NCBI RefSeq assembly: GCF_000418325.1
Contig: NC_021658.1
Location: forward strand, 11,794,001-11,858,000
Origin: Sorangium cellulosum So0157-2
Lineage (GTDB): Bacteria; Myxococcota_A; Polyangia; Polyangiales; Polyangiaceae
Direction of reading: 5' to 3'
DNA: 64,000 nucleotides
Shown here piece by piece: positions 8,447 through 16,268 of this stretch (position 1 is its first letter; each line of letters starts with the position of its first letter). The notes beneath the pieces were generated by a model. It made no database searches. It was given only the letters and a program-made list of their open reading frames with translations, and was not told the origin of the DNA. A program made the translations under genes and the position numbers.

Positions 8447-9679
8447 ATGGACGGGGGAGTCACGATCGACCAGAGCGCTTTTTCGGAGCTGTTCCGTCCG
8501 AGGGGCCGCGCCGAGCCGCACTCCATCTACGCGCGCATGCGGGCCGCGGGGCGCATGCATCGCCTCATCCACCCTCGCCTCAACGTGCCTGTCTGGACGG
8601 CCACGCGCTACGACGACTGCGTGGAGCTCCTCAAGGATCCTCGCCTGATCCGGGATTGCCGCAAGCTCCCCGCCGAGCTGCGCGCGAGCTACCGCCCGCT
8701 CGGCGAGCGCTCGGCCCTGCTGAGTCATCATATGCTCGAGGCCGACCCGCCGGATCACACCCGGCTCAGGGGCGTCGTCCAGCGGGCGTTCTCGACGCGG
8801 GCGATGGAGGGGCTGCGCCCGCGCGTCCACGCCATCGTGGGTGAGCTCATCGACGCGGTGGCGGACCAGCGCCGCATGGAGCTCGTGGCCGACTTCGCGT
8901 TTCCGCTCCCCATCGCGGTCATCTCCGAGCTGCTCGGCCTCCCGCGCGAGGATCGCGACCGGTTCCGCCACTGGACCAAGCTCCTCCTCGCCGCCACGAG
9001 CGATCGAGCGCTCCTCGAGCCCGCGATGCCCGCGGTGAAGGAGATCGAGGCGTACTTCGAGGCGCTCTTCGCGGCCCGCCGCAAGGCCCCGCGCGACGAC
9101 CTGATCAGCGCGATCGTGCTCGCCGAGGAGCAGGAGCACAAGCTGAGCCCGACGGAGGTCATGAGCATGGTGTTCCTGCTGCTGGTCGCGGGCCACGAGA
9201 CCACGGTGCACCTCATCGCGAGCGGCGCGCTCCTCCTGCTCTCGCACCCCGAGCAGCGGCGGCGGCTCGAGGCGGAGCCCGGGCTCATCGGCTCCGCGGT
9301 CGAGGAGATGCTGCGCTGCGAGGGGCCGGCCGAGGTCTCGGTGGTCCGCTGGCCGCTCGAGGACGTCGATCTGCTCGGCGCGCGCGTGCCGGCGGGAGAA
9401 GGGGTCGTGGCGGGGCTCCTGGCCGCGAACCGGGATCCGGAGCACTTTCCGGAGCCGGACCGCTTCGACATCGGCCGCTCGCCGAACCGGCACCTCGCCT
9501 TCGGGAGCGGGATCCACTTCTGCCTGGGCGCGATGCTGGCGCGGATCGAGGCGGCCATCGCCCTCTCGGCCCTCTTCCAGCGGCTCCCGCGGCTCGAGCT
9601 CGACACCTCGCCGGACGAGATCGACTGGGGCGAGTGGGCCGTGCTCCGCGGCCCGGCGGCGGTGCCCGTGGCGTTCTGA
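8447..9679 (+). CDS. Cytochrome P450, bacterial class I (CYP107-like)
   Basis: This is a full-length 410-residue P450. The I-helix oxygen-binding motif is AGHETT (about residue 248), the K-helix ExxR is EEML R, and the haem-binding loop FGSGIHFCLGAMLAR carries the cysteine ligand at about residue 357. There is no membrane anchor, so it is soluble and needs ferredoxin and ferredoxin reductase, neither of which is in the window. ATG 8447 is preceded by GGGGGAG, and the same GACGGGGGAGTC string repeats just after the start. An AT-rich block at 8262-8295 upstream probably holds its promoter. The substrate is unknown, and nothing ties it to the graspetide cluster. Confidence 0.92.
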   Translation: MDGGVTIDQSAFSELFRPRGRAEPHSIYARMRAAGRMHRLIHPRLNVPVWTATRYDDCVELLKDPRLIRDCRKLPAELRASYRPLGERSALLSHHMLEADPPDHTRLRGVVQRAFSTRAMEGLRPRVHAIVGELIDAVADQRRMELVADFAFPLPIAVISELLGLPREDRDRFRHWTKLLLAATSDRALLEPAMPAVKEIEAYFEALFAARRKAPRDDLISAIVLAEEQEHKLSPTEVMSMVFLLLVAGHETTVHLIASGALLLLSHPEQRRRLEAEPGLIGSAVEEMLRCEGPAEVSVVRWPLEDVDLLGARVPAGEGVVAGLLAANRDPEHFPEPDRFDIGRSPNRHLAFGSGIHFCLGAMLARIEAAIALSALFQRLPRLELDTSPDEIDWGEWAVLRGPAAVPVAF

Positions 9680-9706
9680 GGGCGGCGACGCGAGCGGCGC
9701 TCCGCC

Positions 9707-9732
9707 GGCCCCGGGACCTCGGCCCCGGGGCC
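9707..9732. terminator. Hairpin between convergent P450 and debranching genes
   Basis: GGCCCCGGG (9707-9715) pairs perfectly with CCCGGGGCC (9724-9732). It lies in the 58-bp gap between convergent genes and could serve both. No T-run. Confidence 0.4.
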
Positions 9733-9737
9733 CGCGC

Positions 9738-11810
9738 TCAGCCCGCCGATCGGGCCGTCCGCGCGTACGCCCGGAGCACCTCGGCCACGCTCCACGCCTG
9801 GGCGACGCACCCGCGGGGCGTGAACGGCGGCTCGGCGTCGAAGATCTCGCTGATCGACCCGGCGCAGGCCTCGTCGAGGTGCGGGGTGAAGCCCTCGAGC
9901 AGGCTCCGCGCCCCGGCGAGATCGGCGGGATACACCTTCAGCCAGGCGTCGATGAAGGGGCCCATGAGCCACCCCCACACGGTGCCCTGGTGATAGGCCA
10001 TGTCCCGCGCGCGGAGATCGCCGAAATACTTCGGCTTGTAATCGGGGTGCCCCGGGGCGAGCGACCTGAGGCCCACGGGCGTCCAGAGCCGCGCCTTCAC
10101 CTGATCGACGATCCCCTTCCAGCGGGCGGCGTCGAGGACCGGGTGCGGCAGCGAGATCGCGAAGATCTGGTTGGGCCGGAAGGCGTCGTCGTCGCCACGC
10201 TCGCCGTCGAGCACGTCGTAGAGATAGCCCAGCTCGTCGGACCAGAAGCGCCGGTTGAACGAGGCCTTGGCCTGCTCGGCGGCCGCGCCGTAACGCCGCG
10301 CCGCGCCGTCGCCCTCGGCCTCGCGCACCCAGCGCTCGATGAGGCGCAGGGCGTTGTACCAGAGCGCGTTGATCTCCACGGCCTTCCCGCGGCGGGGCGT
10401 GACCACGTAATCGCCGACCTTGGCGTCCATCCAGGTCAGCTGATAACCCTCTTCCCCCTGGCGGACGAGGCCGTCCTTGGGATCGACGCCGATCCCGAAG
10501 CGCGTCCCGCGGGTGTGGTGCTCGACGATATCGATCAACGTCGGGAGCACGAGCCGGAGCGTCTCGCGATCGCCGGTGTAGGTCAGGTAGCGATCGAGCG
10601 CGTGGAAGAACCAGAGGGTGGCGTCGGCGGTGTGGTAGAGCCCGTCGTTCTTTCCCTCCGGGAACATGTTGGGGATGAGCCCGTCCTTCACGTAATGGGC
10701 GAACGTGCGCAGGATGTAGCCCGCCTCGGTGTGACGACCGGTGACGAGCGTCAGCCCCTCGAGGCTGATCATGGTGTCCCGCCCCCAGTCGGTGAACCAG
10801 TGATAGCCCGCGATGACGGTGCGCACCTCGTCCCCGGCGGCCCGCGCGCGGGCGGCGTCCTCGACGCGGCCCGCGGGGGTGATGAGGAACTGATCCGCCC
10901 CGAGGATGAGCTCCGCCGGCGGCCCGGAGCGGACCTCGGGCGCCGCGGCGAGCAGGAGCCGGGTGCGGCGCTTGCGCTCGGCGCGCTGCACCTCCTCCGT
11001 GGAGAGGGCGTTGATCGTCTCCCAGGGCTCGGTCGACGCGACGAGGGTCACGCTGCCGGAGACGGGGAGCTCGAGGCCGAAGCGGCCGGGGCTGTAGAAC
11101 TCGCCGACCGCGTCGTACCCGCGGCTCTGCTCGATCCGGTAGCGCACGTTGCGCAGGCGGGCGCTGTCGATCCTGAACTCGGCCCGGGTGCCCTGGACCT
11201 TGAGCCGGAGCGGCGGCAGGTCGCTCGGCGAGGCGAGCTCGTAACGATCCTCGATCACGGTGAGCGCGTACGGGCCCGCGACCGGCCGATCGAGCGCGCC
11301 CTCGTGCGGGCGGAAGTTCACCCACGGCTGGAGCTCGATCTGGACCGGCCCTTCGCCCTTGAGCAGCGTGTACGTGACGTGGACCGTGTTCTGCCCGTGG
11401 GGCAGGAGGAGGCGCCGCTCGAACATCATCCCGGCGCCCTCGTAGCGCCACACCGGGAGCCCGGCCTCCAGGCGGAACTCGGCGAGATCGATGACCTGCG
11501 CGGCGCTGTCGTCGAGCCAGGGCTCCTGACCGCCCACCTGAACCACCTTGCCGTCCGAGGTGATGACCCGGGCCGACAGATCGCTGAGCATCATGGTGCG
11601 GCCGAGGGGGGCCGGCAGCGCGGAGATCAAGAGTCCGTGGAAGCGACGGGTCACCGCGCCGGAGATGGTGCCCGACGCGTAGCCGCCGAGGCCGTTCGTG
11701 ACGAGCCATTCCCGCGTGAGCGGGTCCGACCCGTGCTCGGCGTCGTCGTGCGAGGCGGGGCCGGTGCCCCGGGACCAGACCATCATCCGGCAGATCTCGT
11801 CAGCGTACAT
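9738..11810 (-). CDS. Glycogen debranching enzyme / amylo-alpha-1,6-glucosidase (GH133-like)
   Basis: The product has 690 residues. The N-terminal beta-sandwich domain (EWLVTNGLGGYASGTISGAV; RRFHGLLISALPAPLGRTM) and the catalytic (alpha/alpha)6 barrel with YHWFTDWGRDTMISLEGLT and VTPRRGKAVEINALWYNAL are characteristic of bacterial GDE_C-type debranching enzymes, which remove alpha-1,6 branches from glycogen. ATG at 11810 (MYADEICRMM) is preceded by GAGGAG and overlaps the end of treZ (stop at 11800-11802) by 11 bases, so the two genes are translationally coupled. Together they point to glycogen and maltodextrin turnover in the cytoplasm. The C-terminus ends RAYARTARSAG. Confidence 0.88.
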   Translation of the reverse strand: MYADEICRMMVWSRGTGPASHDDAEHGSDPLTREWLVTNGLGGYASGTISGAVTRRFHGLLISALPAPLGRTMMLSDLSARVITSDGKVVQVGGQEPWLDDSAAQVIDLAEFRLEAGLPVWRYEGAGMMFERRLLLPHGQNTVHVTYTLLKGEGPVQIELQPWVNFRPHEGALDRPVAGPYALTVIEDRYELASPSDLPPLRLKVQGTRAEFRIDSARLRNVRYRIEQSRGYDAVGEFYSPGRFGLELPVSGSVTLVASTEPWETINALSTEEVQRAERKRRTRLLLAAAPEVRSGPPAELILGADQFLITPAGRVEDAARARAAGDEVRTVIAGYHWFTDWGRDTMISLEGLTLVTGRHTEAGYILRTFAHYVKDGLIPNMFPEGKNDGLYHTADATLWFFHALDRYLTYTGDRETLRLVLPTLIDIVEHHTRGTRFGIGVDPKDGLVRQGEEGYQLTWMDAKVGDYVVTPRRGKAVEINALWYNALRLIERWVREAEGDGAARRYGAAAEQAKASFNRRFWSDELGYLYDVLDGERGDDDAFRPNQIFAISLPHPVLDAARWKGIVDQVKARLWTPVGLRSLAPGHPDYKPKYFGDLRARDMAYHQGTVWGWLMGPFIDAWLKVYPADLAGARSLLEGFTPHLDEACAGSISEIFDAEPPFTPRGCVAQAWSVAEVLRAYARTARSAG

Positions 11811-13749
11811 GCTTTTTGGGCTCCTCTGGGCGAGGGTTGGCGCTCGTCTTCTCGGGCACCGGCGTCCCGACCACGGGGTGCAGGAGGATCGCCGCGTCGC
11901 CCGGGATGTGGACGCCATCCTCGGTGATGACAGGTGGACTGCCTTGTCCCCCGTAACGGGGGGATTCGCTGGACCACGACGTCTCCCAGCGGCGCCCCGG
12001 CGGCGGGGCGATGAGCGGCTCCGGCAAGGACCCTCGATGGATGTCCCGCCCGAGGTTGACGAGGAGCAGACGGTCGTCGCCGTCGTCGCCGAAGTAGCGG
12101 AGGAGGAACGCGTGGCCCGAGAGGACGGCCCCGTCGACGCCGCGCGGGCGCTGGGCCCGGATCACGGGATCGCGCCGGCGGAGCGCGATCAGGTCCTCGT
12201 GGAGGGCGTAGATGCCGGCGTTGCGCTGGCGCTCGGAGAAATCGAGCTTGCAGCGCTCGAACGTCCGCGGGTCGTCGGGGGCGTCGAGCCGCGAGGCGAC
12301 CTCGGGCGAGGCGCAGGAGGGGAACTGCGCCAAAAACTCCGCCCTGCCCTTGCGCACGAGCGGCGCGAGATCGCGGTTGTGGTCCGCGAAGAAGAGGAAC
12401 GGCGCCGACGAGCCGAACTCCTGCCCTTGAAAGAGCATGGGCGTCCCCGGGGCGAGCAAGAGGAGCGCCGACATCGCCCGGAACTTCCCCGGGCAGGCGA
12501 GGTGATAGAGCCGCTCGCCCTTGGCCGTGTTGGCGACCTGATCGTGGTTCTCCAGGAAGAGGACGAAGCGCGCCGGATCCACGTCGAGCGCGGGGGTGCC
12601 TCGCCGCTGCTTCTGCCACTGATAGCGCTGCCCCTGGAAGAGGAACCCCCGCTTGACGGCGGAGATGAGCTCCTGCGGGGAGCCCTCGTGATCCGTGTAG
12701 TACGCCTCGCTGTGGCCGGTGAGCGCCACCTTGGCGCTGTGGTGGAAATCGTCGTTCCAGATGGCGTCGAGCCCGTAGCCGCCCCGCTCCGGCGCGCGGA
12801 TCAGCCACTCTTCCTGGGACTCGTTCTCGGCCACGATGAACGTCTCCTTGCCCTTCGCGGCCTCCCGGACGCGGCGCGCGATCGCGGCGAGGATGTGGTC
12901 CTTCGAGCTGTCGTAGATGTTCTGCGTCGCGTCGAGCCGCAGGCCGTCGAGGTGGTACTCGTCGATCCAGTGGCCGGCGTTCGCGAGGAAGAACGCCCTC
13001 ACCGCCTCGGATCGCGGGCCGTCGAAGTTGATGGCCGCGCCCCAGTCGGTCTTGTGGCGATCGGTGAAGTAGTCCTTGGAGAACTGGCCGAGGTAGTTGC
13101 CGTCCGGGCCGAGGTGGTTGTAGACGACATCGAGGATCACCCCGATCCCGACGCGGTGCGCCGCGTCGACGAAGCGGCGGAAATCGTCGGGGCTGCCGTA
13201 GAGGCGCGTCGGCGCGAAGAGGTTCACGCCGTCATACCCCCAGTTGAACCGGCCGGGGACCTCGTTGACCGGGAGCAGCTCGATCAAGGAGATGCCGATC
13301 CGGGCGAGCTCGGGCAGCTCGCGCGCGGCGGACTCCCAGGTGCCCTCCCGGGTGAAGGTGCCGACGTGCATCTCGTAGACGACTTGCCCCTTGAGCGGGG
13401 CGCCCGGGAAGCCCGCGTCGCTCCAGGCGAACGCGGCGGGGTCGATCACCTCGGAGGGCCCGTGCGGCCCCTCCGGCTGCGAGCGCGAGGCGGGATCGGG
13501 ATAGAGCTTGTCGTCGTCGTCGAGCCGGAACCGGTAGCGGGTGCCGGCCGCGGCGGCCGGGACCGCCGCCGCGAAGTAACCGCCCTCCTCGGGCCGCAGC
13601 AGGGCGGTCTCGCCGCTCCCGGGCCCGGCCTCGAGGACCACCTCGACCCGGCGCCGGGAGGGCGCCCAGACGCGGAAGTGCACTCCTTTTCCGGTTCCGG
13701 CGAGCACCTCTGCGCCGACAGGCAACCGTCTTTCCATCTTCTCCGGCAT
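11800..13749 (-). CDS. treZ: Malto-oligosyltrehalose trehalohydrolase
   Basis: TreZ (GH13) cleaves trehalose from maltooligosyltrehalose made by TreY. The product has about 649 residues with an N-terminal CBM48-like domain (VHFRVWAPSRRRVEVVLE), the GH13 regions DVVYNHLGPDGNYL, GLRLDATQNI (nucleophile Asp), IVAENES (acid Glu) and FLENHDQ, and the TreZ-specific GYGLDAIWNDDFHHSA. Start candidates are ATG 13773, 13749 and 13737. MERRLPVGAEV (13737) best matches family N-termini, but none has an ideally spaced ribosome site. It is first in an operon with the debranching gene. No treY is seen in the window, so the substrate must come from a gene elsewhere. Confidence 0.88.
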   Translation of the reverse strand: MPEKMERRLPVGAEVLAGTGKGVHFRVWAPSRRRVEVVLEAGPGSGETALLRPEEGGYFAAAVPAAAAGTRYRFRLDDDDKLYPDPASRSQPEGPHGPSEVIDPAAFAWSDAGFPGAPLKGQVVYEMHVGTFTREGTWESAARELPELARIGISLIELLPVNEVPGRFNWGYDGVNLFAPTRLYGSPDDFRRFVDAAHRVGIGVILDVVYNHLGPDGNYLGQFSKDYFTDRHKTDWGAAINFDGPRSEAVRAFFLANAGHWIDEYHLDGLRLDATQNIYDSSKDHILAAIARRVREAAKGKETFIVAENESQEEWLIRAPERGGYGLDAIWNDDFHHSAKVALTGHSEAYYTDHEGSPQELISAVKRGFLFQGQRYQWQKQRRGTPALDVDPARFVLFLENHDQVANTAKGERLYHLACPGKFRAMSALLLLAPGTPMLFQGQEFGSSAPFLFFADHNRDLAPLVRKGRAEFLAQFPSCASPEVASRLDAPDDPRTFERCKLDFSERQRNAGIYALHEDLIALRRRDPVIRAQRPRGVDGAVLSGHAFLLRYFGDDGDDRLLLVNLGRDIHRGSLPEPLIAPPPGRRWETSWSSESPRYGGQGSPPVITEDGVHIPGDAAILLHPVVGTPVPEKTSANPRPEEPKKHVR

Positions 13750-14062
13750 TGAGTTGCATTCTAAGCGCAACACACGTGACGTCCAGCACCCCTAGGCTCG
13801 GCGGTCCCCTTTGCAGCGGTCCTGTCTCCATGGCTCACCTGGCGAGCGATAGCGCCTTACGGGGTCGCCTGAGAGGGATCGGGGATCTACCGACGATAAG
13901 AGACGGCACAGGCGAAGTGGTCTGCATTGCACAGATCAAGATGTCCTGGAGCGCGCGCGTGCCTCACCCAGGCTGGCGGGCTCCGCGGAGGAGAGCCTTG
14001 TCGACTCGCCTCATCGAGCGAGCGCCGAGAGGAGCGGACTCCGCGCCGGCGGGCCTCCGCGA
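13750..14062. other. Intergenic, nothing recognised
   Basis: This 313-bp gap separates treZ from the 3' end of the exporter operon. All flanking genes read leftwards, so it should hold the treZ promoter. I see no convincing ORF, hairpin with T-run or RNA gene. Confidence 0.5.
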
Positions 14063-16268
14063 TCACGGGTGGGCGATGACCACGAGCGTGCGCGCGCGCC
14101 GGAGCACGCAGCGCAGCGCCTGCTCCAGCGTCTCGGGGTCGAGCGCCGCGAAGCTCTCGTCGAGCACGACGACCTCGGCGCCCTGGAGCAGCGCGCGCGC
14201 GATGTAGAGCCGGCTCCGCTCGCCGTGCGAGAGCTGCCAGCCCGTCTCGCCCACCACCTGCTCCAGCCCGGCGGGCATCCGGCCGAGCAGCTCGCCGAGG
14301 CCGAGCTCGCGGCAGATCTCCTCGGCCTCCGCGAGATCGTCAGGCCGCGGCGGCCAGCGCCTGCCCATCAGCAGGTTGTACGCGAACGTCCCGCCGAGCA
14401 CGTAGTTCTCGTGGAACTGCGGCGCGGCGGCCACGCGGCGGCGCCACGCGGCGGCGCCCAGCATGTGGCGGTCGAGCCCGTTCAAGAGGAGCAGCCCCGC
14501 GTCGGGCGCGCGCAGCCCCGAGAGCAGCGCGCTCAGCGTCGACTTCCCTCCCCCCGAGGGCCCCTCGAGCAGGATGCGCTCGCCCGCGGCGATCCGCAGC
14601 GAGGCGTCGATCACCGCGGGGCGAGGCCTGCCCTTGTGCCGGAACGACAGCTCGTGTGCCTCCAGGACCGGCGCGCGGCGCTCGGCGTCCCCCGCGCCGC
14701 CTGCGCCGGGCGGCGTGCGCCCCGCGTCGGGCGGCAGGGGCGAAGAGCGTGGCGACCTGCGCCCACGCGATCGCCGCGCTGGCGAGGCTCGACAGGCCGG
14801 CGGACAGGCCCTGGAGCGCGCGGCTCGCGAGCAGGACGCCGCCGAGCGCCACCGCGTACGCCGCGGCCGAGCCGGTGCCCGCGAGGAACGGCGGCAAGAG
14901 GCCGGCGATCCCCGCGATGAGCCAGCCGCGCGGCATCAGCGCGCCGATCTCGATCTGGCTCCGGTCGAGCTCGCGCGATCGCGCGAGGTACTGGGAGAGC
15001 GCCTCGTCCTCGCCGTGGTGCCAGCGGCCGCTCCGCTCCTGGGCGAGGCGGGTCCGGTGGCCGACCAGGCGCTCGATGAGGTCGTGGGTCATCGCGAGCC
15101 GCGCGGCGGTCCAGCGCGCGCGGCGCCGGTAGAAGCGCGCGCAGAGCGCGACGACGAGGACCGCCCAGGCGACGAGCAGGAGCGCGTGGAGCGCGCCCGC
15201 CGCGCCCTGGGCGAGCACGACCGCCGCCGCCGCGAGCTCGAACGCCGCCGCGACGGCCCCGACGCCGCCGCCCATCGCGAGCGCCTCGATCGCCTCGGAC
15301 TCGATCACGCGCCCGAGGAAGCGGCCCGCGCCCTCGCTGCGCACCTCCTCGGCGTCGAGCGCGAGCGCGCCCGCGAGCAGGCGCTGCTTGATCAGCGCGC
15401 TCGCGTCGATCGCGACCACGCCGGACAGCCACGCCATGAGCTGGCGCAGCGGGACCACCGTCGCGAGCAGCAGCGCCCCGGCGTAGAGCCACCCCTCGTC
15501 GAGGTGGTCGTCGAGGATGCTGCGCCCCACGGTCGTCCACACCAGGATCCAGAGCGTGTAAGCCGACGCGTGGGCGGCCAGCAGGCCGAGGAGGCGGCGC
15601 GGGATCCGCGCGGCCGCGAGCTGCCGCCCGAACGAGGCGCCGGGGGGCGGGCGCAGGCTCCAGATGCCGTCGAGGACCACGGGCCCGAGCCGCTCGCGGA
15701 GCAGGGCCTGCCGCGCGCGGGCACGCCGCCGCGGCCGCACGCCCGCGCGCTCGACGATGCGGTCGACCTCCGGGAGCACCTGCGCCTCGAGCGGGCGGGC
15801 GATGCGGCGGAGGATCGCCTCGACCGGCACGCGCGCGGTGGAGCGGTCGGCGCGGAGCACCGAGAGGGCCCGCCCGCTGCGCCCCACGACGGCGAGGAAG
15901 CGCTGCGCCTCGCCGCCGCGCAGCCACACGAGCGCGGGCGCGACGCGCAGGAGCGCGTCGGCGACCTCGTCGTAGCGCGCCGCGATCGGCTCCGCCTCGA
16001 CGCCGAGGTAGCCCGCGGCCTGATCGATCCACGCGCCGAGCGCGTCCGCGCTGCGGAGGTGCCCGGCGGTGGGGATGGGCGCCGCGACCGCGCGCGGGCG
16101 GAGGCCGCCTTGGAGCGCGAGCGCCTCGATCGCGTCGCCGAGGCGCTCCGCCGGCCACTCGAGGGCGCCGAGCGCGTCGGCCGCCTCGCCCGGCCGAGCG
16201 CCCCAGCCGCGTCGCGCCTGCGCGCCGTCCGGCTCGGCTCCCCACCCGGGTTGCGCCTCCGCCGTCAC
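14063..16268 (-). pseudogene. Second ABC exporter of the graspetide locus, apparent frameshift before the ATPase domain
   Basis: Translation from GTG 16268 (overlapping the upstream stop as GTGA) gives a roughly 200-residue N-terminal domain and an ABC transmembrane region, then loses the expected frame near 14736-14741 and stops at 14340. The ATPase domain is intact in another frame down to 14063: GPSGGGKST (Walker A), LSHGERSR (signature), VVVLDESFAALD (Walker B) and IAHP (switch His). Inserting one base in the C-rich run restores the continuous reading ...SPLPPDAGRTPPGAGG... into the ATPase domain. This is either a real loss-of-function mutation or a sequencing error in a C/G run. If intact it would be a roughly 735-residue exporter half-molecule working with the C39 exporter upstream. 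Confidence 0.75.
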
